DNA of 64,000 nt from Chloroflexota bacterium (lineage in GTDB: Bacteria > Chloroflexota > Anaerolineae > Anaerolineales > Anaerolineaceae), in the NCBI GenBank assembly GCA_016838895.1, contig JAEKNU010000004.1:62001-126000 (forward strand), read 5' to 3'. A program made the position numbers and the translations under genes. Positions 28,040 to 37,136 of this stretch are shown here, piece after piece (position 1 is the stretch's first letter; each line of letters starts with the position of its first letter). The notes under the pieces were generated by a model. The model worked only from the letters and a program-made list of their open reading frames with translations. It searched no databases and had not been told where the DNA came from.

Positions 28040-28825
28040 TTATTCATCAAATTCAATTTCAATACTTTCTGCAGTTTCCAAGCTGCCGCTTTTTTCAAGA
28101 TCAATATCTCCGAATATCGAAAGCTGTTGAGCCTGCAGAATATGGCGTTTAACTAATTCAAGCACCGCAAGAAATGAGACAACGGTTTCAACACGATTTT
28201 TGGAATCTAGCAACGATCGAAATGTAAATTTATTCTGATATTTGAAGCGTTCCATAATAGTACTGATGCGATCACGAATGGTAATGCGCGGGATATTAAC
28301 AACCGTATTGAGACTTTTCAAATCGGGTTTATTTAGAAATACTCGTTTGGCTGCCTCGATCAAATCTTCTAATCCGACATTTGATAAGTCAAATTTTACA
28401 TCGATCTGAATGGGTGGGGGCGCGACACGCAAATAAGTTCTGTAATTGTTTTGCTGATACGTACTTAAATGTTCCGCAATCTGTTTATAGCGTCGATACA
28501 AAATTAATTGACGTTCAAGTGCCTCAGCAGGGTCTTCTTCATCACCACTCATATCCACCAGGGTCGGTTTTGGAAGTAATGCAGCCGCCTTAATCTGAAT
28601 AAGCCTTGCTGCAATAACCAGAAATGCAGATACCTTTGCAGGATCTCGTTCTTCCAGTTTATGCATATATGCAAGGTATTGGTCTGTTACCTGGGCCAAT
28701 GAAAGTCGCGTAATATCCAACTCTGCATGCTCAATTAACTCCAGAAGTAAATCAAGCGGACCTTCGTAGACATTGGTGTTGACCAGATAATCATCAGATT
28801 GGTGTTCGGCAATTTTGAGGCTCAC
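28040..28825 (-). CDS. scpA: Segregation and condensation protein A
   Basis: Kleisin that links the SMC heads. 261 residues from GTG 28825. A longer frame to ATG 28867 exists, but it contains the gene's own TATAAT, so I chose the GTG, which sits 7 bases after the -10. ScpA signatures: NVYEGPLDLLLELIEHAELDIT, VTDQYLAYM, FLVIAARLIQIKAAALLP at the N-terminus, and the C-terminal winged helix with VVSFLAVLELVKRHILQAQQ. smc lies 2 kb away on the other strand; scpB is not in the window. Confidence 0.95.
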   Translation of the reverse strand: MSLKIAEHQSDDYLVNTNVYEGPLDLLLELIEHAELDITRLSLAQVTDQYLAYMHKLEERDPAKVSAFLVIAARLIQIKAAALLPKPTLVDMSGDEEDPAEALERQLILYRRYKQIAEHLSTYQQNNYRTYLRVAPPPIQIDVKFDLSNVGLEDLIEAAKRVFLNKPDLKSLNTVVNIPRITIRDRISTIMERFKYQNKFTFRSLLDSKNRVETVVSFLAVLELVKRHILQAQQLSIFGDIDLEKSGSLETAESIEIEFDE

Positions 28826-28832
28826 GGGGCAA

Positions 28833-28841
28833 ATTATAACA
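28833..28841 (-). promoter_or_regulatory. Extended -10 promoter placing scpA on a leaderless mRNA
   Basis: The minus strand reads TGTTATAAT, ending 7 bases before the GTG start of scpA at 28825. There is no room for a ribosome binding site. Confidence 0.6.
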
Positions 28842-28934
28842 GAGATATGTCTTTCTGTAATACGCATTCATTTTGTGTCAAAAGGGTGTGATATCTTGTA
28901 AAATTAACCTTGATGATAATAATTAAGGAGAAAC

Positions 28935-30023
28935 ATGCCAAAGATTTGTTGCACATGTTGTGGAGCCGAATACCCTGAGTCAGGTTTACCGCATGTTTGC
29001 ATTAAATGTGGCGGCATATTTGATTATGATCGTCCTTTTCAAATACAGCGATCTGATCTGGAAAAACATGATTCAACATTATGGCAGTATCAAAAAAGCT
29101 TTGGGCCAACTTATGATTTGCCTCCAATCAGTTTAGGTGAAGGAAATACACCATTACTGTTGCGTTCTTTTGCTGGTGAACAATTGGCCTTCAAGATGGA
29201 AAGCTGCAATCCAACAGGTTCGTACAAAGATCGTGGCACCACGGTATTAATGACAGAAATTGCATCGCGCGGTATTCCATTTGTAGTGGAAGATTCATCT
29301 GGCAATGCTGGAGCTTCTCTGGCAACATATTGTTCATGGGCAGGTATTGACTGCAAGATTTTTGTTCCGGAATCTGCCAGTGGCAATAAATTAAATCAGA
29401 TCTCCAGATCCAATGCGTATGTACAAATGATTCCTGGACCACGTAATAATGCGACAATAGCCGTTGAGGAAGCAGTAAGGAATTTACCAGCAATTTATGC
29501 AAGCCATGCCCTGCAGCCTTTTTTATTACCTGGTATCGCTACCATTGCATATGAATTGTTTTCAACGTTCGGGCAAGCCCCTGGGACAGTAATCATACCT
29601 GTTGGACATGGTGGGCTGTTTCTTGGTATAATGCGAGGGTTTGATGCACTTTACCAGCAAAAGATCATATCGAAGATGCCCTTGTTTATTGGTGTACAGG
29701 CCAAGGGTTATCATTCTTTTGTATCGCATTTTGATGATCAAAAAAATAATGATACGAAGAATAGTATAGATTCAATCGCTGAAGGTGTACGCATTTCAAT
29801 ACCGTCACGTTATCAGCAAATCATACGTATGTGTGAGACGATAGACTGTGAATTTGTGGCTTGCAATAATGATGAATTGTATACAGCTATTAATGAATGT
29901 TGGAAAATGGGGTTGTATGTTGAAATAACATCAGCACTTGTATGGGCCGCTTTTCGAAAAAATAACAGGAAATATCCAGGGCCAATCGTTTTCATTATGA
30001 CAGGTTCTGGGCTAAAATATTAA
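28935..30023 (+). CDS. thrC: Threonine synthase
   Basis: 362 residues. PLP enzyme converting O-phosphohomoserine to threonine. An N-terminal zinc ribbon (CCTCCGAEYP...CIKCGG) is followed by the fold type II core: SLGEGNTPLL, the Schiff-base Lys in NPTGSYKDRGT, EDSSGNAGASLATYC and the phosphate-binding glycine loop HGGLF. This zinc-ribbon form is common in archaea and deep bacterial lines. AAGGAG site 7 bases before ATG. A threonine synthase-like paralogue with other substrate cannot be excluded. rnc follows 94 bases on. Confidence 0.9.
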   Translation: MPKICCTCCGAEYPESGLPHVCIKCGGIFDYDRPFQIQRSDLEKHDSTLWQYQKSFGPTYDLPPISLGEGNTPLLLRSFAGEQLAFKMESCNPTGSYKDRGTTVLMTEIASRGIPFVVEDSSGNAGASLATYCSWAGIDCKIFVPESASGNKLNQISRSNAYVQMIPGPRNNATIAVEEAVRNLPAIYASHALQPFLLPGIATIAYELFSTFGQAPGTVIIPVGHGGLFLGIMRGFDALYQQKIISKMPLFIGVQAKGYHSFVSHFDDQKNNDTKNSIDSIAEGVRISIPSRYQQIIRMCETIDCEFVACNNDELYTAINECWKMGLYVEITSALVWAAFRKNNRKYPGPIVFIMTGSGLKY

Positions 30024-30117
30024 TAAACCATTTTGGAACTGATGGATCGCCAGCTACTGAATTTTAACGACTTGCTTGAGTGGTTTGCGCCCCCTGAGTT
30101 CCGGGGAGAATATTTGT

Positions 30118-30837
30118 ATGCGTCATCGAGACCCAATACCGGAGATCGAAACTCCGCAAAAGCTTGCGAAACGTCTAAATTTAGCATTTGCAGATTTACT
30201 TTTACTCAGCAGAGCATTAACTCATCGATCATATCTAAATGAGCATCCAGAAGCATTAGAAGATAATGAGCGCCTTGAATTTTTGGGCGACGCAGTGCTT
30301 GATTTTATTGTAGGTGCCTGGTTATATAATCGTTATCCTGAAATGCCAGAGGGTGATCTAACCCGTATGCGCTCAGCATTGGTGTATACCGAGCAACTAG
30401 CTGAATTTGCCCGCAAAATCAAGTTAGGCCATGCGATGCGTCTTGGCAAAGGTGAGTCCTATGGCGGTGGCAGGGAACGTTCTGCTTTGTTATGTGATAC
30501 TTTTGAAGCCGTCATTGGTGCGCTGTATTTAGATTCAGGTATTGATGCTGTGATAGAATTTATCTCCCCGTTATTGAATGAAAGTGCGGAAGATATTTTA
30601 ATCAATCATAAAACTGAAGATCCGAAATCAAGTTTTCAAGAATGGGCACAGGCACAAGGATATTCAACACCACAGTATGTGACAAAGAAAGCCACGGGAC
30701 CTGATCATTCAAAAACTTTTGATGTTGATGTAATTGTCAACAGCAAGATATACGGAAATGGATGTGGTCCCAGTAAACAAGCTGCCACCAAGGCTGCTGC
30801 AATAGACGCATTGAAGAAACTTTCCTTATTGGATTAA
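30118..30837 (+). CDS. rnc: Ribonuclease III
   Basis: 239 residues from ATG 30118, which has GGGGAGA upstream; an earlier ATG at 30076 in the same frame lacks a site. Cleaves double-stranded RNA in rRNA and mRNA maturation. Signature NERLEFLGDAVLDFIV with the metal-binding Glu and Asp, then DTFEAVIGALYLDSG, and a C-terminal double-stranded RNA-binding domain (about 165-235) with KSSFQEWAQAQGYSTPQY and SKQAATKAAAIDAL. smc begins 37 bases later, the common rnc-smc pairing. Confidence 0.97.
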   Translation: MRHRDPIPEIETPQKLAKRLNLAFADLLLLSRALTHRSYLNEHPEALEDNERLEFLGDAVLDFIVGAWLYNRYPEMPEGDLTRMRSALVYTEQLAEFARKIKLGHAMRLGKGESYGGGRERSALLCDTFEAVIGALYLDSGIDAVIEFISPLLNESAEDILINHKTEDPKSSFQEWAQAQGYSTPQYVTKKATGPDHSKTFDVDVIVNSKIYGNGCGPSKQAATKAAAIDALKKLSLLD

Positions 30838-30874
30838 TGAACGTCAATACTACATTTTACAGGAATGATTTTGC

Positions 30875-33800
30875 ATGGAATCAAAGCTTAAATCATTAGA
30901 ATTACACGGCTATAAAACTTTTGCAAATCGAACACCATTTGATTATCCGGTGCCGATTACTGCAATTGTTGGTCCGAATGGATCGGGAAAATCAAATATT
31001 GCAGATTCCATACGCTGGGTATTAGGGGAACAATCCTATTCCACGTTACGTGGGCGAAAAACCGAGGATATGATATTTACTGGTTCGGAGCAACGTCCTC
31101 GTGCAAGTATGGCTTCTGCAACGATTACTTTTAATAATGATGATAATTGGTTGCCTATTGATTACGCTGAAGTTTCTGTCACGCGTAGGGCGTATCGTGA
31201 TGGCCAGAATGAGTATTTATTAAATGGCCAGAAAGTACGCTTGCGCGATATTTCAGAAATGCTGGCAAAATCAGGTCTGGCTGAAAGAACATACACCATG
31301 ATTGGCCAGGGTGTGGTTGATGCCGCACTGGGTTTAAAGCCAGAAGAAAGGCGAAAATTCTTTGAAGAAGCTGCCGGGATTGGGTTATATCGTTCCCGGC
31401 GGGATGAATCATTAAACCGCCTTGAAGCAACTCGACGTGATCTGATTCGTGTCGAAGATATCCTTAATGAATTGTCACCGCGATTGAAAAGTCTGGAACG
31501 CCAGGCCAAAAAGGCTGAAGAATATGTTCATATCAAGGCTGATTTACAGGTACTTTTGCGTGATTGGTATGGATTTCATTGGCATAAAAAGCAGAAGCAA
31601 ATACAGAGTGTACGCGAAGTCCTCAAACAGCAAGAAAGCCAATTGGATTTAGAAAAATCCAAGCAATTCTCTGTTGAAGAAGCTTATAATGCTCAACGTG
31701 AAAAATTAAAAGAGCTGCGTAATCAATTGAATGAGTGGCATGCAGAATCAGCCAGCTATCATCAGGAACGCGAAAAACTAAGTCGGAATTTGGCGGTCCT
31801 TGAAGAAAGAATGCGTGCACTGGTCAATCAACAACAAAGTCTTGAGGCAGATCAGGTGCGCGTTGAAGAAGAACAAAAGATTACTAAAGAGAAAATTAAT
31901 TCGGCAGATCAGGATTATGAACATTTGCTTCAGGAATATGATGAAGCAAAACTTCAGGCAGAAAATTATCGAAAACAATACGATGAGCTGATTCAGAAAC
32001 GTGATGCAGCTGAAAACGAGATGCGTGAAACCCGCAAATTGCTTGTACAAAAAGAAACCCAAGAAGTTCAGTTGAATGCGCGCATTAATGAAATTCAAAC
32101 GCGATATGAAGCCTATATAAAGTCCAATGAACAGGCACTTGCTACATTATCTTCTGAGGAAAAAGCAGTAGATGATTTGGAGAAAAATTTTCAGCGTGTA
32201 GAAAAGGAAATATCTGAAAAGGAAACAGTGCTGGCTGAGTTGCAAGATGAAAAAAATGCTCACAAACAAAAAGTTGAAGACTTAGAACATGGACGAAAAC
32301 AAGCCGAGAAAAATTTATCCCAACTGGAAGCTGATTTAGCAAAATTATCCGCGCAACATGAAGTACTGAATCAGGCGGAGCAGTCCTTTAGCGGGTTGAA
32401 TCAGGGAGCACAATTTTTATTGCAATCGGCAAAACAGGGGCATGTGCATGGCTCATTGCAGGCACTCAGTCATGTCATGGAAGTTCCGGAAAAAGTAGAA
32501 CTGGCTGTTGCGGCTGTTTTAGGCGAAACAGTGGATGGTGTGTTGGTTGAAGATTCCTCTAAGCTGGAAGGCATTCTTAAACTATTAGCCAGTGGACAAA
32601 ATGGAAAAGCGGTTCTATTACTGGCCGCAAACAAGCATACAGGCAAAAAACAATTAACAAAGCAGCCAGGCGTGATCGGCTGGCTGCTGGATCAAATAAA
32701 GGTGCCTGATAGCTTTGTACAACAAGTAGAGCAAGTATTGGGTGATGTTATTCTGGTAGAGGATCACAACATAGCCCGAGAGATGGTAAAAAACATATCA
32801 TCTGAGCAAATTGTTGTTACTTTAAGAGGTGAAGTTTTTACACCGAAAGGCATTGTTATTGCTGGTAAAGACGGTAAAGCTCATGCAATTGGTAGGACGC
32901 GAAAGAAAAAAGAACTTCTTGAAAAAAACAAACAAATGCAAAAATTGATTGATTCAAGCAAAAGCATCTTAAATCAATTGCATAAAGATGTTGAAAGTAA
33001 AAATTTAAACGGGATCGACATTCAAAACCGATATGATTCAATTTCAGGTGAATTTCAAAAACTGCGTGGCACTTATCAGGATGTAAAAATTCAATTGGAA
33101 AAAGCTCGTCAACGGCTTGAATGGCAGCAAAAGCAAATTCAGCAAAATGAGAACCAGATCAAGTCAGCTGAAAACAATATTAGCTCAACCAAGGAAGAGC
33201 TAGTAATAGTACAAAAAGAAATTGAAAAATACCGTTTGGCTGTACGGGAAAAAGGCCAGCAGCTGGGTGCATTTTCGTTAGATGAATTACAGGCACAACT
33301 AAATCACTGGAAAACCAATGCAGCAGTAGCGGAACAAGTTGTACGGGAAGCAAAAAACAGAAAAACAGAAGTAGAACAACGTTATCAGGATTCAATACGT
33401 CGTATTGGTGATTATGAAGCTCGCTTGCAGGAATTGAAAGATATGCTGGAAGCTTTGCAGGAAGAACAACAGGAAAACCGTACTCAAGAAAAAGCACTTA
33501 ATCAATCCATAACACAGATCAGACAAAAGATCGATCCCGCTGAAACATTGTTGCAACAAATTGAGAATGAAAATACAGCATACCAGGATAAATTCACTAC
33601 GGTTCAGCAGACCGTCTCTATGGCAGAACGTCATTTTACGCAAGCACAATTGGAATATAGTCGGCAGAAAGATGGACTGGAATCGTTAAGGCGCAAAATC
33701 GAGGATGACTTTGGGTTGGTTAATTTTGAGTATCAACCTGATGTATCCGGTCCAACACCATTGCCCTATGAAGAGATTGTCGAACAATTACCGGTGATTG

Positions 33801-34474
33801 TTGAACTCAGTCCGGATATTGATGATAGCATCAATAGGCTTCGTGGCATGCTGCGCCGTTTGGGTGCGGTTAATCCGGAAGCAATGAGTGAATTTAACTC
33901 GATCAGCGAACGATTTGAATTCCTTACCCAGCAAGTAGACGACCTTCAGAAAGCGGATAGCGATTTGCGTCAAGTTGTTGCTGAATTAGATGAATTAATG
34001 ATTAAAGAATTTAAGATGACCTTTGATGCAGTAGCAATTGAATTTAAACAAATCTTCACTAAATTATTTGGCGGTGGATCAGCAAAGTTGGTGTTGCTGG
34101 ATGAAAATGATACAGAGTCAGGGGTTGATATTGAAGCACGCTTACCTGGACGTCGTGAACAAGGATTGTCCCTATTATCTGGTGGAGAACGTAGTTTAAC
34201 TGCTGTAGCATTGATATTCTCATTACTAAAAATATCACCACCACCATTCTGCGTACTGGATGAAGTAGATGCAGCACTGGATGAAGCCAATGTCGGGCGT
34301 TTTTGTGATTTGCTAAAGGAATTGAGTGAGAAAACACAGTTTATTGTTATTACACATAATCGTAATACGGTTCAAACAGCGGATGTGATATACGGGGTTA
34401 CAATGGGCAGAGATTCTGCCAGTCAGGTGATCAGCCTGAAGCTTGAAGACATAACGGAAGATATGGTGAAATAA
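30875..34474 (+). CDS. smc: Chromosome segregation ATPase SMC
   Basis: 1199 residues. Full SMC: head half with GPNGSGKSNIADSIRWVLGE (Walker A), a long coiled coil, the hinge (about 500-680, VHGSLQALSHVMEVPEKVELAVAAVLG), the returning coiled coil, and the second head half with the ABC signature LLSGGERSLTAVAL, Walker B FCVLDEVDAALDEANV and the switch His in VITHNRNT. With ScpA (28040-28825) it forms the condensin-like ring that organises the chromosome. Ribosome site CAGGAA. Ends at a strong terminator. Confidence 0.98.
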   Translation: MESKLKSLELHGYKTFANRTPFDYPVPITAIVGPNGSGKSNIADSIRWVLGEQSYSTLRGRKTEDMIFTGSEQRPRASMASATITFNNDDNWLPIDYAEVSVTRRAYRDGQNEYLLNGQKVRLRDISEMLAKSGLAERTYTMIGQGVVDAALGLKPEERRKFFEEAAGIGLYRSRRDESLNRLEATRRDLIRVEDILNELSPRLKSLERQAKKAEEYVHIKADLQVLLRDWYGFHWHKKQKQIQSVREVLKQQESQLDLEKSKQFSVEEAYNAQREKLKELRNQLNEWHAESASYHQEREKLSRNLAVLEERMRALVNQQQSLEADQVRVEEEQKITKEKINSADQDYEHLLQEYDEAKLQAENYRKQYDELIQKRDAAENEMRETRKLLVQKETQEVQLNARINEIQTRYEAYIKSNEQALATLSSEEKAVDDLEKNFQRVEKEISEKETVLAELQDEKNAHKQKVEDLEHGRKQAEKNLSQLEADLAKLSAQHEVLNQAEQSFSGLNQGAQFLLQSAKQGHVHGSLQALSHVMEVPEKVELAVAAVLGETVDGVLVEDSSKLEGILKLLASGQNGKAVLLLAANKHTGKKQLTKQPGVIGWLLDQIKVPDSFVQQVEQVLGDVILVEDHNIAREMVKNISSEQIVVTLRGEVFTPKGIVIAGKDGKAHAIGRTRKKKELLEKNKQMQKLIDSSKSILNQLHKDVESKNLNGIDIQNRYDSISGEFQKLRGTYQDVKIQLEKARQRLEWQQKQIQQNENQIKSAENNISSTKEELVIVQKEIEKYRLAVREKGQQLGAFSLDELQAQLNHWKTNAAVAEQVVREAKNRKTEVEQRYQDSIRRIGDYEARLQELKDMLEALQEEQQENRTQEKALNQSITQIRQKIDPAETLLQQIENENTAYQDKFTTVQQTVSMAERHFTQAQLEYSRQKDGLESLRRKIEDDFGLVNFEYQPDVSGPTPLPYEEIVEQLPVIVELSPDIDDSINRLRGMLRRLGAVNPEAMSEFNSISERFEFLTQQVDDLQKADSDLRQVVAELDELMIKEFKMTFDAVAIEFKQIFTKLFGGGSAKLVLLDENDTESGVDIEARLPGRREQGLSLLSGGERSLTAVALIFSLLKISPPPFCVLDEVDAALDEANVGRFCDLLKELSEKTQFIVITHNRNTVQTADVIYGVTMGRDSASQVISLKLEDITEDMVK

Positions 34475-34504
34475 AAAAAAGAGCTCCGATCGGAGCTCTT
34501 TTTA
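34475..34504. terminator. Bidirectional terminator after smc
   Basis: AAAAAGAGCTCC (34476-34487) pairs with GGAGCTCTTTTT (34492-34503) around GATC, with A and T runs on both sides. It can end smc (+) and the convergent PpiC gene (-). Confidence 0.9.
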
Positions 34505-34525
34505 TAAGTTAAATTTTCTAAAATT

Positions 34526-35869
34526 CTATGAACCTGGATTGAATAATGAATCAGGAATTTCATCCATTGTAATTGTGATATCGGTAGGATTAAATTCAAT
34601 CCAATTATCGTTCTTCTTGATATCAGCGGATTCTTTGATGTCTGCTAACCATGAGGCATATGCACCGGAAAGAATACTCTGATATTGATTTTCCGAGACA
34701 GAGCGATCCTCTTCACCCAGTTTCTGGATAATGTGAAATCCAAAATCAGTTTCAACAGGTTCGCTAATTTCTCCAACAGATAGTTCATCGAAAACAGCGG
34801 TCTCAAATGCGTCAACCATCACACCGCGTGGGAACCAACCTAAATCACCACCGGTTGTGTTGTTGCCTGGATCAATGGAGACTTCAGCTGCGATAGTTGC
34901 AAAATCATCCTCACCAGAGAGTAAACGCTGATGGATAACATCTGCAGCCGTTTTATCAGCGACGAGGATATGACGGGCCCAGACCTGAGTTTGAAGTGGT
35001 TTTACGTCTTTGGTTACTTCAGCCAGTACCTTTCCGCGTAAAATCTCCTGACGCACAAGCGTGCGGAAGAAATCCTCACCAATGTTGTAAGTTGATAAGG
35101 TGTTCATGAATTCCTGATACTGTGATTGGAACCCTTCATACGTGTATTCTGTAGGTGTTGGCTGAGGTGTTGGGTTTTCTGTGGGTTCAACTTCAGTTTC
35201 TTCCGTTGGTTCAAGGGTTGCTTCCAATGCAGGTGTGGCTGTTGCATCAGCTTCAGTATCAATAAGAGTAGCGGTTGGCGTAAGCGTTACCAGGGTCAAC
35301 TGTTCTTCAGACAATGTAGTTGTTGGCATCATCGTAGGGAAAGGTGTTGCCGTGGCTTCTTCCTGAACATTGTATTGAAAAAGTTTTTCAATGCGAGCAT
35401 CAATTTCAGCTTCTGAGACACTGATACCCATTACTTCAGCTTGTTGCTCCATCAAGACAGTATCAATCATGCCGTCAATAATTTGCTCGCCGAAGATTGT
35501 AGCGTTTTCAGGTATCAATTGTGAAATTAATTGCTGCATATCACTGGCGAATGATCCAGCCAGGGACATGTCCTCACCAAATAATTGAAAAATATATAAA
35601 TCGTAGTTATATTGTTCTTTCATCTGGTAGCGTGAATATGTTGCCAGGTCAACAAAATCATCAATTGAGATTTTGTCTTTATTTACAGTTGCAACTGGTT
35701 TCATCTTGGGGATAACTGTTTGGGATAAAACGCCATAAGCAATAACGAGCAGGGCTACGACTACGACCACTATTGCCCCGATAATTAGTTTTTTTTGTTG
35801 TTCAACGTCTTTTCTGTTTTTTACAACAACTTTTTTTGAAACATAATTGGTTTCTTCTTTTTTAGCCAT
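34526..35869 (-). CDS. Membrane-anchored PpiC-type peptidyl-prolyl isomerase (PrsA/SurA-like)
   Basis: 447 residues from ATG 35869 (GAGGA upstream). Extracytoplasmic foldase: a basic cytoplasmic head, one membrane anchor (about 30-50), a SurA/PrsA-like helical chaperone domain, and a parvulin domain (about 295-395) with WARHILVADKTAADVI, GGDLGWFPRGVMVDAFE and FGFHIIQKL. An insertion of about 70 residues rich in Thr, Pro, Glu and Ala (about 171-241) interrupts the chaperone domain. It helps secreted proteins fold after export. It follows rpsR across a terminator hairpin and may share that transcript by read-through. Confidence 0.92.
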   Translation of the reverse strand: MAKKEETNYVSKKVVVKNRKDVEQQKKLIIGAIVVVVVALLVIAYGVLSQTVIPKMKPVATVNKDKISIDDFVDLATYSRYQMKEQYNYDLYIFQLFGEDMSLAGSFASDMQQLISQLIPENATIFGEQIIDGMIDTVLMEQQAEVMGISVSEAEIDARIEKLFQYNVQEEATATPFPTMMPTTTLSEEQLTLVTLTPTATLIDTEADATATPALEATLEPTEETEVEPTENPTPQPTPTEYTYEGFQSQYQEFMNTLSTYNIGEDFFRTLVRQEILRGKVLAEVTKDVKPLQTQVWARHILVADKTAADVIHQRLLSGEDDFATIAAEVSIDPGNNTTGGDLGWFPRGVMVDAFETAVFDELSVGEISEPVETDFGFHIIQKLGEEDRSVSENQYQSILSGAYASWLADIKESADIKKNDNWIEFNPTDITITMDEIPDSLFNPGS

Positions 35870-35890
35870 GAATGAATCCTCACAATGATG

Positions 35891-35925
35891 TGAAAAAGGC
35901 ATGGAGTCGTTTTGCTCCATGCCTT
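35891..35925 (-). terminator. Terminator after rpsR (minus strand)
   Basis: AAGGCATGGAG (35896-35906) pairs with CTCCATGCCTT (35915-35925), 8-base loop. On the minus strand it ends in a T run. It separates rpsF-ssb-rpsR from the ppiC gene, whose start is only 22 bases further on. Confidence 0.8.
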
Positions 35926-35944
35926 ATTAGGTTATTTCGTGCTA

Positions 35945-36238
35945 TTACTGATGTCTTAGTGCGTCATTTAATGATTCGCCAGTGAAAGGCAACAAGGCGA
36001 TCTGACGGGAGCGTTTGATCGCTGATGCGAGCGTTCGTTGATGCTTGGCACAGGTACCAGTTTGACGCCGCGGGCGAATGTTCCCATCTTCTGTTATGAA
36101 TCTACGCAACATGTCTACTTCTTTATAATTGATGACAATATTTTTATCAGCGCAGAATTGACAAATTTTTGGTCTTGAAACATAACGGCGGCCACCACCA
36201 TAACTTCGTTTTGAATCGTTTTGATAAGTATCACTCAT
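35945..36238 (-). CDS. rpsR: 30S ribosomal protein bS18
   Basis: 97 residues from ATG 36238 (GGAG upstream); an ATG six codons earlier is less likely. Binds the small subunit platform with bS6. Core [43 protein letters not shown]. It carries the zinc-binding cysteine pattern (CQFC near the N-terminus plus CAKH), the ancestral 'C+' form. Last gene of rpsF-ssb-rpsR, the classical order; rplI, often next, is absent. Confidence 0.97.
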   Translation of the reverse strand: MSDTYQNDSKRSYGGGRRYVSRPKICQFCADKNIVINYKEVDMLRRFITEDGNIRPRRQTGTCAKHQRTLASAIKRSRQIALLPFTGESLNDALRHQ

Positions 36239-36258
36239 AATAAACTCCGTATCCATTT

Positions 36259-36657
36259 TTACATGGAATATTCATTTTCATCATTATCCGATTGGACATT
36301 TTCGATAAACTGGCTAGAATCTCGCCGACTGCCAAGCATCATCATTTCATTTGCAACAATTTCAACAGAAATGTGTCTTACTTTGTCAGAATCTTCCCAA
36401 CGACGGGTTTGCAAACGACCTTCGATATAGACTTGTTGTCCTTTGGTGAGATGTTGCTTGCATATTTCAGCCAGCGCTCCCCAAGTGACAATGTTGAACC
36501 ATTCGGTTTCCGTATGCTTCTCACCATCATTCGAGTTCCAACTACGACTTGTTGCGACTGAATAGGTTGTAACTGGACGGCCGGATGGGGTATACCGCAT
36601 TTCTGGATCACGTCCCAGATTACCAATGATCATTACTTTGTTCAGGCCTCGACTCAT
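36259..36657 (-). CDS. ssb: Single-stranded DNA-binding protein
   Basis: 132 residues. OB-fold DNA-binding domain complete: [54 protein letters not shown]. Covers single-stranded DNA in replication and repair. The C-terminal tail is short and ends DENEYSM, without the usual acidic tip ending in Ile/Leu-Pro-Phe that docks partner enzymes such as RecJ and PriA. Between rpsF and rpsR in one operon. Confidence 0.96.
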   Translation of the reverse strand: MSRGLNKVMIIGNLGRDPEMRYTPSGRPVTTYSVATSRSWNSNDGEKHTETEWFNIVTWGALAEICKQHLTKGQQVYIEGRLQTRRWEDSDKVRHISVEIVANEMMMLGSRRDSSQFIENVQSDNDENEYSM

Positions 36658-36702
36658 ACCACTCTCCTAACCAAGAAAGACAGCAAAGCGAATTATCTGG
36701 TG

Positions 36703-36987
36703 TTATTCAATAACAGAAATCATACTCCGCATTACTGGTTCAACGAATCGGAAATTGTTAGTTAATTCATTTGTTGCTGTGGGGGGCATGGTACTGGTAA
36801 TCATTACGTAATTACCATCGCGAACTTTCTGAATTTCATAAGCCATTCGCTTTTTGCCCCACATGTCTGTTTTATCAACAGTTCCACCTGCAGCGGTGAT
36901 CCAACCGTTGACTTTTTCAAGAACTTCATTAACTACGCTCTCTTCCAAGTCTGGTTGGAAAATCATTATTATCTCGTATGTACGCAT
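36703..36987 (-). CDS. rpsF: 30S ribosomal protein bS6
   Basis: 94 residues from ATG 36987, with a perfect AAGGAGG nine bases upstream; an in-frame ATG seven codons earlier is upstream of that site and is rejected. bS6 signature MRTYEIIMIFQPDLEE, WGKKRMAYEIQKVRDGNYVMI, and EPVMRSMI. Partner of bS18 on the 30S platform. First gene of rpsF-ssb-rpsR. Confidence 0.97.
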   Translation of the reverse strand: MRTYEIIMIFQPDLEESVVNEVLEKVNGWITAAGGTVDKTDMWGKKRMAYEIQKVRDGNYVMITSTMPPTATNELTNNFRFVEPVMRSMISVIE

Positions 36988-37014
36988 AAAAGGGATCCTC
37001 CTTCCCATGGTGTT

Positions 37015-37043
37015 GCATTCGTATTTATGTCAAAACCGAATGC
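37015..37043 (-). promoter_or_regulatory. Leader hairpin before rpsF, candidate bS6:bS18 binding site
   Basis: GCATTCG (37015-37021) pairs with CGAATGC (37037-37043), 15-base loop, ending 28 bases before the rpsF start. A second small stem GCAGC/GCTGC lies just upstream. In many bacteria bS6:bS18 binds a hairpin in its own mRNA leader. Here the position fits, but I cannot confirm the conserved internal bulge. Confidence 0.3.
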
Positions 37044-37136
37044 GGAAAGGCAGCTTAATAAATTTGCTGCTTTAACTTGTACAAGTTTAGCACATAGCCG
37101 GGTATATGACTAGGCTGAGTAAATTTTAGTTGACAA

